Positions 17,264 through 25,416 of a stretch of 53,396 bases of DNA are shown here, one piece after another. Source of the DNA: Nitratireductor sp. ZSWI3 (GTDB lineage: Bacteria > Pseudomonadota > Alphaproteobacteria > Rhizobiales > Rhizobiaceae). Location of the stretch: NCBI RefSeq assembly GCF_024655565.1, contig NZ_JANKOF010000026.1:1-53396 (forward strand). Reading direction: 5' to 3'. Under the pieces are notes generated by a model. That model was not told the DNA's origin. It ran no database searches and saw only the letters and a program-made list of their open reading frames with translations. The position numbers and the translations under genes are program-made. Position 1 is the stretch's first letter. Every line of letters starts with the position of its first letter.

Positions 17264-17896
17264 ATGCCGGAACTTCTTTCCCTGAGCGCGCCGGATCTTG
17301 CCGCTCTCCTGTGCAGCCGCGTGTGTCACGACATCATCTCGCCGGTCGGCGCCATCAACAACGGGCTGGAGCTGCTCGACGAAGGGGGAGCCGACGAGGA
17401 CGCGATGAACCTCATCCGCGCCAGCGCGGTGAACGCCTCCGCGCGGCTGCAGTTCGCCCGCATCGCCTTCGGCGCCGCCGGCTCCGCCGGGATGCAGATC
17501 GATACGGGCGATGCGCAGTCGGTGGCCACCGCCTTCATCAACAACGAGAAACCCGAGCTCGAATGGATCGGCGGGCGCGCGCTGCTACCGAAGAACCAGG
17601 TCAAGCTGCTGCTCAACCTGCTGCTCGTCGCCAATGCGGCGATCCCGCGCGGCGGCCGGCTGCGCGTCTTGCTGGAAGCGCTCGAGACCAATCCGGTCTT
17701 CACGATCACCGCCCAGGGGCCGATGCTGCGCGTGCCGCCGAAATTCCTCGAACTGCATTCCGGCAACCGCCCGGAAGAGCCGATCGACGCCCACAGCGTG
17801 CAGTTCTACTACACGCTGCTCCTGGCCAGGGAGACGGGCATGAAGATCAACATCAGGGCGACGGCGGACGAGATCATCCTGAGCGCTGCCCAGTGA
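17264..17896 (+). CDS. chpT: Histidine phosphotransferase ChpT
   Basis: This 210-residue protein has the dimerising two-helix domain with the phospho-accepting histidine in VCHDIISPVGAINNGLELL (His22), followed by a degenerate ATPase-like domain. ChpT receives phosphate from the CckA kinase and passes it to CtrA and CpdR in the alphaproteobacterial cell-cycle phosphorelay. The ATG at 17264 follows GGAGGACAG. It lies 1.3 kb from ctrA with an orphan receiver between them. Length and motif order are normal for the family. Confidence 0.93.
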   Translation: MPELLSLSAPDLAALLCSRVCHDIISPVGAINNGLELLDEGGADEDAMNLIRASAVNASARLQFARIAFGAAGSAGMQIDTGDAQSVATAFINNEKPELEWIGGRALLPKNQVKLLLNLLLVANAAIPRGGRLRVLLEALETNPVFTITAQGPMLRVPPKFLELHSGNRPEEPIDAHSVQFYYTLLLARETGMKINIRATADEIILSAAQ

Positions 17897-18086
17897 TCCG
17901 CGGAAGAAACCGCAGGTAAGGCAAATTTTACCAAAAGTCTTTTCGGTGAATTTACCAGCGCCGCGCCATAGTCCCGACTATCGGCCGGAAAGCCGGTGAG
18001 GCATGGTGCATCGGCTGCTTTCGAAAAAGGCGGGTGCGCCGGTTCAGTGAATTGCGCGGCACCGCAGCGGTCGAAGGGGAGTGAAG

Positions 18087-18455
18087 ATGGCTCGTTGCCT
18101 CATCATCGATGATTCGAGCGTGATCCGCAAAGTCGCAAAGCGCATCCTGTCGAGCGCCGGCATGATGGTGACCGAGGCCGCCACGGGTGAGGAAGCGATC
18201 GCCCTGTCGGCCCACGAGATGGCCGACATCATCATCCTCGACAGCTCCCTGCCGGACATGGAATCCAGCGCCCTGGTGCGCGAGCTGATGGCGCTGCCGG
18301 CCGATTTCAAGCCGCACATCCTCCTGTGCCTCAGCGCGCTGGACCTCGGCGCCATCATGCGCGCCAAGCGGGCCGGCGCGAAGGGCTACATGCTCAAACC
18401 GTTCACGCGCACGCAGCTTCTGGAGCATTTCCGCGAGTTCCGCTTCGCCGCCTGA
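18087..18455 (+). CDS. Orphan single-domain response regulator (CheY/CpdR-like)
   Basis: This 122-residue receiver has no output domain. Acidic pocket residues are D8 and D9 (LIIDDS), the phospho-acceptor is D52 (IIILDSSLPDM), and the conserved lysine lies in MLKPF. The ATG at 18087 is 6 bases after AGGGGA; an in-frame GTG two codons earlier sits too close to that site. Its position between chpT and ctrA suggests it takes phosphate from ChpT. It might be an extra branch or phosphate sink of the CtrA relay. I cannot say it is CpdR itself, whose sequence start differs. Confidence 0.88.
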   Translation: MARCLIIDDSSVIRKVAKRILSSAGMMVTEAATGEEAIALSAHEMADIIILDSSLPDMESSALVRELMALPADFKPHILLCLSALDLGAIMRAKRAGAKGYMLKPFTRTQLLEHFREFRFAA

Positions 18456-18493
18456 GGCGCCGGCGACAGCCGGACACGCCGCTTCCGGACACG

Positions 18494-18517
18494 AAAAACC
18501 CGGCCGCAAGGCCGGGT
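18494..18517 (-). terminator. Rho-independent terminator of ctrA
   Basis: A perfect 8-base stem, ACCCGGCC with GGCCGGGT around a GCAA loop (18498-18517), is followed on the minus strand by a run of T residues (18494-18497). It lies 30 bases beyond the ctrA stop and also falls between ctrA and the convergent receiver gene. Confidence 0.85.
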
Positions 18518-18546
18518 CTGGATCGGCGGAAAGAGGTGGAATCCGA

Positions 18547-19242
18547 TCAGGCGCTTTCGCGGATTTCCTCGGGTTCGCGCAGCACATAGCCGCGGCCCCA
18601 GACGGTTTCGATGAAATTCTGTCCGCCCGATGCGGCATCCAGCTTCTTGCGAAGCTTGCAGATGAACACGTCGATGATCTTCAGTTCCGGCTCATCCATG
18701 CCGCCATAGAGATGGTTGAGGAACATCTCCTTGGTGAGCGTGGTGCCCTTGCGCAGCGAGAGCAGCTCGAGCATCTGGTATTCCTTGCCCGTCAGATGCA
18801 CGCGCTGGCCGGCGACCTCGACCGTCTTGGCGTCGAGATTGACGATCAGCTCACCGGTGGTGATCACCGACTGGGCATGCCCCTTCGAGCGGCGCACGAT
18901 GGCGTGGATGCGGGCAACCAGCTCGTCCTTGTGGAAAGGCTTGGTCATATAGTCGTCGGCGCCGAAGCCGAGGCCGCGTACCTTGTCCTCGATGCCGGCC
19001 ATGCCGGACAGGATGAGGATCGGCGTCTTGACCTTGGAGAGGCGCAGCGTCCTCAAGACCTCGTAGCCCGACATGTCGGGCAGGTTGAGATCGAGCAGGA
19101 TGATATCGTAGTCGTAGAGCTTGCCGAGATCGACGCCCTCCTCTCCGAGGTCCGTCGTATAGACGTTGAAGCTCTCCGATTTGAGCATCAGCTCGATGCT
19201 CTGTGCGGTCGCACTGTCGTCTTCAATCAGCAAAACGCGCAT
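18547..19242 (-). CDS. ctrA: Cell-cycle master regulator CtrA
   Basis: This 231-residue OmpR-type response regulator begins [17 protein letters not shown]. The receiver has D8/D9, phospho-acceptor D51 and DDYMTKPF. The C-terminal winged helix carries [17 protein letters not shown] and the recognition helix ([14 protein letters not shown]). CtrA binds TTAA-N7-TTAA or TTAACCAT-type sites and controls division, flagellar and DNA-methylation genes, and silences the origin in Caulobacter. It converges with the orphan receiver gene at a shared terminator and is divergent from fliJ. Its upstream region holds six GANTC sites and a TTAACCAT half-site. Confidence 0.97.
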   Translation of the reverse strand: MRVLLIEDDSATAQSIELMLKSESFNVYTTDLGEEGVDLGKLYDYDIILLDLNLPDMSGYEVLRTLRLSKVKTPILILSGMAGIEDKVRGLGFGADDYMTKPFHKDELVARIHAIVRRSKGHAQSVITTGELIVNLDAKTVEVAGQRVHLTGKEYQMLELLSLRKGTTLTKEMFLNHLYGGMDEPELKIIDVFICKLRKKLDAASGGQNFIETVWGRGYVLREPEEIRESA

Positions 19243-19683
19243 GTCATTCCCCTTTCCGCCGCCGAACCGGCCTGGCAGGCATCCGGCACCGGAGCAGTGA
19301 TTGCCTGAATCGGAGGCTGCCAGCTAATGGTTAACAAAATCTAATTCCCCCTGGCAAGCACCACCTACACCTTTTAGATTCTTTGCCCACCCAGTTGAAT
19401 CCAATAATGAATCATTCACCAGCATAAATGTCCGTCCGCATGAGCAATCAGCGCTAAGCGACTCCTGAACAAACCAATTCGACGCTTTTCGAAGCACAAT
19501 CTTTACCGTGCCTTAAGCGATCGCCCGTATGATTAACAATGCCCGTAAACGAATGGTTACCGAGGCCGCCGAATCTTAGGAATTTGTTTTCCAAAAGCGG
19601 TCCGGCAGGCGGAAAGCGGGTCGAGCGTTGAAGGGGTTGTGCAAACGCCGGTCGGCGTTGGTCTGCGTATTCTGGGAGTATCG
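19243..19683. promoter_or_regulatory. ctrA/fliJ divergent control region with GANTC cluster and CtrA boxes
   Basis: These 441 bases hold no gene. They contain six GANTC sites (starting at 19307, 19377, 19397, 19409, 19460 and 19571), more than chance predicts for this length. On the minus strand 19327-19334 reads TTAACCAT, an exact CtrA half-site, 85 bases upstream of the ctrA ATG. Nearer fliJ, 19546-19560 reads TAAA-N7-TTAC, one mismatch per half from the full CtrA box. In Caulobacter, CcrM methylation and CtrA itself control ctrA promoters; the same is inferred here. Confidence 0.7.
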
Positions 19684-20061
19684 ATGATGAAACCGCGTGA
19701 AAATCTCGTTCGGCTGAAGCAGTTTCAGGTCAATGAGAAACGCCGGCGCATGGCCCAGTTGGACGCGATGGTCGCCGAATTCGACCGTATGGCCGGCGAG
19801 TTGGAGGCGCAGATCATGTCGGAGGAGGCCAAGGCCGGCATCACCGATCTCAATCATTTCGCCTATCCGACCTTCGCCAAGGCGGCCCGGCTGCGCCGCG
19901 ACAACCTGCGCAACTCGCAGGCCGAGCTCACGCAACAGCGCGAAAGCGCGCAGGCCGAACTTACCGAGGCGGAAGCCGAACTGGCCAAGGCGGAGGCCCT
20001 GGAAAACCGCGACGGCCGGAACCGCACGGACACCGTCGCCACCCGCGCGATGACCGGCTGA
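19684..20061 (+). CDS. fliJ: FliJ-like flagellar export protein
   Basis: This 125-residue, almost fully helical charged protein starts MMKPRENLVRLKQFQVNEKRRRMAQL. That matches the FliJ-like proteins annotated next to ctrA in Rhizobiales; FliJ couples export substrates to the flagellar ATPase. GGGAG lies 5 bases before the first of two adjacent ATG codons. No other flagellar gene is present here, so the assignment rests on sequence style and the ctrA context. It is divergent from ctrA and has its own terminator. Confidence 0.75.
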   Translation: MMKPRENLVRLKQFQVNEKRRRMAQLDAMVAEFDRMAGELEAQIMSEEAKAGITDLNHFAYPTFAKAARLRRDNLRNSQAELTQQRESAQAELTEAEAELAKAEALENRDGRNRTDTVATRAMTG

Positions 20062-20101
20062 GCGCATCGGCCCTACCCTGCACCACGACCGGAGACGACC
20101 G

Positions 20102-20138
20102 GGCCGCGGATCCTGAAGGATCTGTGGCCTTTTTCTTT
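20102..20138 (+). terminator. Rho-independent terminator of fliJ
   Basis: A 12-base stem (GGCCGCGGATCC with GGATCTGTGGCC, two G-T pairs) closes a TGAA loop and is followed by TTTTTCTTT. It lies 40 bases after the fliJ stop. Confidence 0.92.
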
Positions 20139-20174
20139 GTCCATCGAAGAAACCGGCCATGGAGCAGCGGGGAC

Positions 20175-20218
20175 AACGAGAAGAGGCCCGGCGGAAACCG
20201 TCCGGGCCTCTTCTCGTT
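20175..20218 (-). terminator. Long hairpin downstream of sciP, possible bidirectional terminator
   Basis: A 17-base perfect stem, AACGAGAAGAGGCCCGG with its complement, encloses a 10-base loop that can itself fold (CGG-AAA-CCG). On the minus strand it is followed by GTTGTC, a poor T-tract, and it sits 43 bases beyond the sciP stop. It follows the fliJ terminator closely and could stop transcription from either side. Confidence 0.7.
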
Positions 20219-20260
20219 TATGCGTCGGTCGTGCCGGCGCCGGGGCCGGAACGCGAGCCG

Positions 20261-20536
20261 TCAGTGACGATATTGCTGAATGCGCGTGGTGCGCAGGCCG
20301 GCGAGGCCGTGATCGTCGATCGAAGCCTGCCAGGACAGGAATTCCTCGACCGTCAGCCTGTAGCGCTGACACGCTTCCTCGAGACTGAGGAGACCACCGC
20401 GAACGGCCGCCACCACCTCCGCCTTGCGGCGGATCACCCACCGGCGCGTGTTTGACGGCGGCAAATCCGCTATCGTCAACGGGCTCCCATCCGGCCCGAT
20501 GACATATTTTACGCGCGGTCGAACCATTTCGGTCAT
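20261..20536 (-). CDS. sciP: Small CtrA inhibitory protein SciP (DUF1153)
   Basis: This 91-residue protein matches DUF1153/SciP. It carries YVIGPDGSPLTIADLPP near the N-terminus and a helix-turn-helix segment LSLEEACQRYRLTVEEFLSW. In Caulobacter, SciP binds CtrA or DNA at CtrA-controlled promoters and blocks transcription in G1 cells. I chose the ATG at 20536 (preceded by AGAGAG) over an in-frame start 12 codons upstream, because the family length is about 90 residues. It closes a cluster with chpT, ctrA and fliJ, so regulator and inhibitor are physically linked. Confidence 0.92.
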   Translation of the reverse strand: MTEMVRPRVKYVIGPDGSPLTIADLPPSNTRRWVIRRKAEVVAAVRGGLLSLEEACQRYRLTVEEFLSWQASIDDHGLAGLRTTRIQQYRH

Positions 20537-20824
20537 CGTACTCTCTACCTGAAACCAAGACCCGTGGAACAAAGTAGTGTGCCGGCTTTAAAATTTGCCT
20601 AAGCACATGGTAAGCATAAAGTAACGGACATGAATCCCGCGTTAGGGATTTGCCGCGCATTTGCTTCAAAACAGAACAATTTCCATTGCAAAGCCAAGCG
20701 CAGCAAGGCCTCCGGAAACGTTAACGCCGGCGCGCGGGGAATGGTGGCGATTGCTCCTGCCTTGACCTATATTCGCCGCATTGGCATGTGACCGACCATC
20801 GCACAGACAAAGAAGACAGAACTC

Positions 20825-22009
20825 ATGAACAGCCTTGACCTGCCCGGACGCCCGCAGGATTGCCGCATCGTGGTGGCGATGTCGGGCGGCGTCGATTCCT
20901 CCGTGGTCGCCGGCATCCTGGCGAAGGAGGGCTATGACGTGGTCGGTGTCACGCTGCAGCTTTACGATCACGGCGAGGCGGCGCACCGGCCGGGCTCCTG
21001 CTGCGCGGGCCAGGACATCGACGATGCGCGCCGCGTGGCCGAAACGCTCGGCATCCCCCATTACGTGCTGAACTACGAGCAGCGCTTCCGCGAGGCGGTG
21101 ATCGACCCCTTCGCGCAGAGCTATGTGGCGGGCGAGACGCCGATCCCGTGCGTCTCCTGCAACCAGACCGTCAAGTTCGCCGATCTCCTGGAGACGGCGC
21201 GCGAACTGGGCGCCGACGCGCTCGCCACCGGCCACTACATCCGCAGCCGCGCCAACGGCGCCCACCGCGCCCTGCTGCGCCCGGTGGATGCCGACCGCGA
21301 CCAGAGCTATTTCCTGTTTGCCACCACGCAGGAGCAGATCGACTATCTGCGCTTCCCGCTCGGCGGGCTTTCGAAGCCGCAGGTGCGCGCCATCGCCGAG
21401 CAGATGGGCCTCAGCGTCGCCGCCAAGCAGGACAGCCAGGACATCTGCTTCGTGCCGCGCGGAAAATACTCCGACATCATCGGCAAGCTGAAGCCGGAGG
21501 CGGCGACACCGGGCGACATCGTGCATCTGGACGGGCGCCTGCTCGGCCGGCACGAGGGCGTGCTGCATTACACGATCGGCCAGCGCCGCGGCATCGGCGT
21601 GGCGACTGGCGAGCCGCTCTACGTGGTGCATCTCGACGCCGAGCGCGCCCGCGTCATCGTCGGCCCGCGCGAGGCGCTGGAGACCCACAGGGTCTATCTG
21701 CGGCAGGTGAACTGGCTGGGCGACGGGCCGATCGCCGATCTGCCGCGCGCCGGCCTCGAGGTGTTCGCCAAGGTGCGTTCGACCCGGCCGCCGCGGCCGG
21801 CCGTGCTGCACCACCAGGACGGCGCCACCTGGGTGGAGCTGACCGAGGGCGAGGCCGGCGTGGCGCCGGGCCAGGCCTGCGTTCTCTATTCGGACGAGGG
21901 CAACGAGGCGCGCGTGCTGGGCGGCGGCTTCATCGAGCGCTCCGAGCGGGGCGTGGAGGCGGAAGCCCAGCTCTCGCGCCTGGCGGCGATCGCCGCCGAA
22001 AGGGCCTGA
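20825..22009 (+). CDS. mnmA: tRNA-specific 2-thiouridylase MnmA
   Basis: This 394-residue enzyme installs sulfur at uridine 34 of tRNAs for Lys, Glu and Gln. The PP-loop ATP site is SGGVDSS (about residues 20-26). The catalytic cysteine region is [13 protein letters not shown] (Cys109, Cys112), and the second active cysteine is in DICFVPRG (Cys208). The C-terminal beta-barrel is present ([12 protein letters not shown]). It is divergent from sciP across a 288-base region that holds one GANTC site (20632-20636). Confidence 0.96.
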   Translation: MNSLDLPGRPQDCRIVVAMSGGVDSSVVAGILAKEGYDVVGVTLQLYDHGEAAHRPGSCCAGQDIDDARRVAETLGIPHYVLNYEQRFREAVIDPFAQSYVAGETPIPCVSCNQTVKFADLLETARELGADALATGHYIRSRANGAHRALLRPVDADRDQSYFLFATTQEQIDYLRFPLGGLSKPQVRAIAEQMGLSVAAKQDSQDICFVPRGKYSDIIGKLKPEAATPGDIVHLDGRLLGRHEGVLHYTIGQRRGIGVATGEPLYVVHLDAERARVIVGPREALETHRVYLRQVNWLGDGPIADLPRAGLEVFAKVRSTRPPRPAVLHHQDGATWVELTEGEAGVAPGQACVLYSDEGNEARVLGGGFIERSERGVEAEAQLSRLAAIAAERA

Positions 22010-22058
22010 TCCTCAAGCGCTTCGCGCGCCGGCCCGCATCTTTCGGCAAATCGGACGA

Positions 22059-23012
22059 TCAGCCGTGGGTGACCGAGCCGGCGGTGAGGATGCGCAGCAC
22101 CTCGATCGCTTCTTCGCCGGTCGTGCGCGGGGCCTCGCGCGTTCCGATGCAATGGATGAAGTGCTCGAGCTCGCGCGTCAGGGGCATCCCCTCCTCCACC
22201 TCCACATAGGTGGGCTCGTTGGTGGTGAAGGCCCAGTGGCCGCTGTCCTGCCAGACGGCGTGGCGATAGACGGCCAGCTTGCGCGACCAGGGCTCCACAT
22301 CGTCGAACACCGCCATCGCCTTGTCGCCGACGACGGTCAGGCGGCGCTCGCGGTAGGGGTTGAGGCGCGAGGTGAAAAGGTGGCTTCTCAGCCCGCCGGG
22401 AAACAGCATGTGCAGATGTGCGAAATCGCTCAGATGGTCGAGAAGAGCGGCCCCCTCGCCGCGCACCTCGACCGGCGCCGCACCGGTGATGGCGAGGATC
22501 ATCGACAAATCGTGCGGGGCAAGGTCCCACAGCGCGTCGTTCTCGGTGTGGAACTTGCCGAGCCCGAGGCGGTGCGAATGGATGTAGCGCACCTCGCCGA
22601 GGTCGCCCTGGTCGATCAGCGCCTTGAGCTTCTCGAAGGCCGGGTGGAAGCGCAGCACATGGCCCACCATGATGACGCGCTTGTGCTGGCGGGCGGCGGC
22701 CACCGCCCGCTCCGCGTCGGCGACCGTCAGCGCGATGGGCTTTTCGACCAGCACGTCCTTGCCCGCCTCTACGGCGCGGATCGCATATTCGGCATGAAAC
22801 TGCGGCGGCAGGGCAAGGACGAGGGCGTCGATGTCCTTGTTGTCGAAAAGGGCCTCGGGGGCGATCGCCGCGCAATCGTGCTCGCTGGCAAAACCTTCCG
22901 CGCGCGCCTCGTTGGCGTCCGATACGGCTGCGAGTGCGCCCAGGGACTTGAGGGTTCGGATATGGTTGGAGCCCCAATAGCCACATCCCAGGACTGCAAT
23001 ACGCGGTTTCAT
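22059..23012 (-). CDS. Gfo/Idh/MocA family oxidoreductase
   Basis: This 317-residue NAD(P)-dependent dehydrogenase has the Rossmann motif GCGYWGSNH near residue 9, EKPIAL near residue 88 with the conserved lysine, and the C-terminal substrate domain with HDLSMILAI near residue 165. The family oxidises or reduces sugars and sugar-like nucleotides; the substrate here is unknown. AAGGA precedes the ATG at 23012, which I prefer over an in-frame upstream codon. It is the last core gene before tRNA-Met. Confidence 0.9.
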   Translation of the reverse strand: MKPRIAVLGCGYWGSNHIRTLKSLGALAAVSDANEARAEGFASEHDCAAIAPEALFDNKDIDALVLALPPQFHAEYAIRAVEAGKDVLVEKPIALTVADAERAVAAARQHKRVIMVGHVLRFHPAFEKLKALIDQGDLGEVRYIHSHRLGLGKFHTENDALWDLAPHDLSMILAITGAAPVEVRGEGAALLDHLSDFAHLHMLFPGGLRSHLFTSRLNPYRERRLTVVGDKAMAVFDDVEPWSRKLAVYRHAVWQDSGHWAFTTNEPTYVEVEEGMPLTRELEHFIHCIGTREAPRTTGEEAIEVLRILTAGSVTHG

Positions 23013-23155
23013 AAAATCCTTCGCCTGAAAGTCTGGCGCAGCAAACACATACAGGCGCCGCCCCCGCGACTCAACCCTTTCGCCCGTCAGATCGACACTC
23101 CTTTAAGGGATAAAGGCGGGCAAAACAAATTCCGAGTGCAAACCGACAACCGCGC

Positions 23156-23184
23156 TTGACAGGCCTTACGGCGGGACCTTATAT
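23156..23184 (+). promoter_or_regulatory. Sigma-70-type promoter of tRNA-Met
   Basis: TTGACA (23156-23161), a 17-base spacer and TTATAT (23179-23184) place a start site near 23191, about 36 bases before the tRNA. The -35 hexamer and spacer are perfect matches to consensus. Confidence 0.85.
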
Positions 23185-23226
23185 CCGCCCGTCTCTCCAA
23201 GGGCGCCGCCAGCGGGCCCTTGCGGC

Positions 23227-23303
23227 GGCGGAGTAGCTCAGTTGGTTAGAGCAGAGGAATCATAATCCTTGTGTCGGGGGTTCGAGTCCCTCCTCCGCTA
23301 CCA
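23227..23303 (+). tRNA. tRNA-Met (CAT anticodon), elongator type
   Basis: The 77 bases fold into a full cloverleaf. The acceptor stem is GGCGGAG with CTCCGCT (G-T closing pair), and the D stem is GCTC/GAGC. The anticodon stem is GAGGA/TCCTT with loop ATCATAA, and the T arm GGGGG-TTCGAGT-CCCTC. CCA is encoded (23301-23303). The CAT anticodon could also be Ile2, but the overall sequence fits elongator Met of Rhizobiales. Its 3' half is overlapped by the serine recombinase gene on the other strand and is the probable attachment site. Confidence 0.95.
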
Positions 23304-24891
23304 CCAATCCCCACACCCGTTTGACCCCATTGGGGTAAGCGCGCTCGCCAAGGATCGAATTCAGGCGTCCTGCAATCTCGATCTCGACGGCGCCCGGTTC
23401 TGAAGGGTCGCGGTAAACCGTCACCGTTTCGACGAGTTCCCGTATGGCTTCCGCGCATTCCCGGTCGCCCGAACGCATGCCTTCCGCTAGTGCATCTTGC
23501 AGGCTTTCGAGTTGCTCTTCGTAGCGCTTCAGGATCGCTGGATGCAGCGAGACGACCTCGAATGCGGGCGGAGCTTTCTCCAGCTCAGCAAGCACCGCTT
23601 GGCGCTCGTGGTAGAGTTCCGTCGAGCGGGGACCGATCACATATGGATCGCCGATGCCCTTGGCGAGATGATCGACCAGCCGGTCGATCTCGCGTTTGAG
23701 CTTATCGGCACGGTGCTCAAGCCGCGTTCGATTGGCATCGGCCTCCGCCGATAGTCGCTTGCGCTCCTCGTGATAGGTCTTCACGTATTCCGCGAGCACC
23801 TTGGGGCTCTTCATCTCGGCTCGCAGTCCGGTCAGAACAGCGGCTTCCACGGTTTCGAGATAGAAAGTCTTCGGGTCTGGACACGACCCGCTTTCCGTCG
23901 CGGCCGAGCACCTGATCCGGATGCGGCCCGACTTGTCCTTGCCGTTGGTCGACATGCCCGACCCGCACGCGCCGCACCGCAAAAGCCCCGAAAGCATGTG
24001 ACGCGGTCGGCGATGGTGGTGAGGATGCTCAAGGCTACGCTCACGTTTGCGTGCCTGCGCCTGATCGAACAGTTCGCGATCGACAATCGCGAGCTCTGGC
24101 ACGTCGGACGACTGCCACTCCTCTTTCGGATTAGGGCGCGAGACGCGGCGGCCCGTGTCAGGATCCTTCACCATGCGCACCTTGTTCCAGACCAGCCGGC
24201 CACCATAGAGTTCGTTTTGCAGGATGCCGGTGCCGCGTTGCACATTGCCGTTGATTGTCGAAGCGTTCCATTTCGTACCGCGCGGAGGTGGAACGTTGTC
24301 GCAGTTGAGGTCACGCGCAATATCACGCGGGGTGCGCCCGGCGACATACTCATCGAAGATACGACGGATGACCTCGGCCTCTTCTTCGACAATCTGTCGC
24401 TTCCCAGGCTCACCAGGAACCGGAGCATAGCCGTATGTCAGGCCACCGGCGTTGAGGCCCTGACCGACGCGTCCGGCCTGGCCGCGGCGAATCTTGTGCG
24501 CGTTGTCTTCACGATAGAGTTGACCGACCAGCCCCCGAAGACCGACGAGAACCGTATTGGCGACACCATCGTGGACAGCGCGGATTTCAATGTTGAGAAA
24601 GGACAGGCGCTTGTGGATACCCGCCAGGTCCTCCATGTCGCGTGAAAGCCTGTCGAGGGCTTCGATGACCACGACATCGAACGCGCCATCACGGGCGGCA
24701 TCCATGAGTTGAACGAGACCTTCTCGTCCAAACACCGAGGCGCCCGAACGGGCTCTGTCTTCATAGGTCGCAACAATCGTGAGATTGTTTTCTGCGGCAT
24801 GCTTCCTGCAGAGGGTGACCTGATCCTCGATTGATCGTTCATTTTGCAGGTCGGTGGAAAATCTCGCGTAAATCGCCGCGCGTTTCGTCAT
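23260..24891 (-). CDS. Large serine recombinase (integrase) at tRNA-Met
   Basis: This 543-residue recombinase has the resolvase catalytic domain with Ser12 (IYARFSTDLQNERS), the recombinase domain, and a zinc ribbon (LLRCGACGSGMS with paired cysteines later). A long coiled coil follows (about residues 360-420). These are the domains of phage- and element-encoded large serine integrases. The start at 24891 follows GGGAGC; another ATG 10 codons upstream is possible. Its final 14 codons and stop lie inside tRNA-Met, so the 3' end of the gene is supplied by the attachment site. It likely catalyses integration and excision of the element to the right. Confidence 0.93.
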   Translation of the reverse strand: MTKRAAIYARFSTDLQNERSIEDQVTLCRKHAAENNLTIVATYEDRARSGASVFGREGLVQLMDAARDGAFDVVVIEALDRLSRDMEDLAGIHKRLSFLNIEIRAVHDGVANTVLVGLRGLVGQLYREDNAHKIRRGQAGRVGQGLNAGGLTYGYAPVPGEPGKRQIVEEEAEVIRRIFDEYVAGRTPRDIARDLNCDNVPPPRGTKWNASTINGNVQRGTGILQNELYGGRLVWNKVRMVKDPDTGRRVSRPNPKEEWQSSDVPELAIVDRELFDQAQARKRERSLEHPHHHRRPRHMLSGLLRCGACGSGMSTNGKDKSGRIRIRCSAATESGSCPDPKTFYLETVEAAVLTGLRAEMKSPKVLAEYVKTYHEERKRLSAEADANRTRLEHRADKLKREIDRLVDHLAKGIGDPYVIGPRSTELYHERQAVLAELEKAPPAFEVVSLHPAILKRYEEQLESLQDALAEGMRSGDRECAEAIRELVETVTVYRDPSEPGAVEIEIAGRLNSILGERAYPNGVKRVWGLVVAEEGLEPPTQGL

Positions 24892-25153
24892 GACTTGCGC
24901 TCCCAGCTTGTTGGCGCGCATGGTCTTCTCTGGCGGCTTGGCGTGCGAGAACCCGCGCGAGTTTCAGAATCGCATCACCAATCTCTGCGGGCAAGGCTTT
25001 TCCTGTAGTTGGGAGATGTTCCCGACAAGTCTGTTCATCACTGCGAGCTTTCTTGGCGTACAGCCGTGCGACTTCGGAAGTCCGCCGTGCATTGTGCTCG
25101 GCAGCGGGAAAACGTGATGTAACACTGGCGATTTTCTTGCTGCGGTCGGCCAT
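24839..25153 (-). CDS. Small basic protein overlapping the recombinase start
   Basis: This 104-residue reading frame is rich in Arg, Lys and Ala and mostly helical, with ALPAEIGDAILKLARVLARQ near its middle. It reads into the recombinase gene and overlaps its start by 53 bases in another frame, suggesting translational coupling. I do not recognise the family. Position and basic charge would fit a directionality or DNA-binding helper of the recombinase, but this is inference. The ATG at 25153 is chosen without a strong ribosome site. Confidence 0.5.
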   Translation of the reverse strand: MADRSKKIASVTSRFPAAEHNARRTSEVARLYAKKARSDEQTCREHLPTTGKALPAEIGDAILKLARVLARQAAREDHARQQAGSASHDETRGDLREIFHRPAK

Positions 25154-25416
25154 GAAGATGACCATGAGGCGCCGCAGTGAACTATGGAATACCTATCGGT
25201 CTGCGTTCGAAGCATGGCGAAGCATAGCGTGCATAACGGACGGGTCAGGTCAGCGCGACGGCCTGGAATATTGTTTCGTCCTGCTGACCGTGCAGGATAC
25301 GCGCAACGATCTGCCAACCTCTTAGCTCATGAACCGCCATTGGTGGGGTCAATCCAGTTGGCCGTTCTCCGAAGGTGAAGATCTCTGGCACCGTTCGTCA
25401 CTTATGTCTCGGTCGC

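Noticed and set aside
23246-23303. Antisense peptide ending EEGLEPPTQGL as a protein domain
   Set aside because: This string is the antisense translation of the tRNA T-arm and anticodon region. It is relevant only as the borrowed C-terminus of the recombinase.
25166-25416. Small frames between the recombinase helper gene and the LysR gene
   Set aside because: None has a recognisable sequence or a convincing start; the 250 bases look non-coding.
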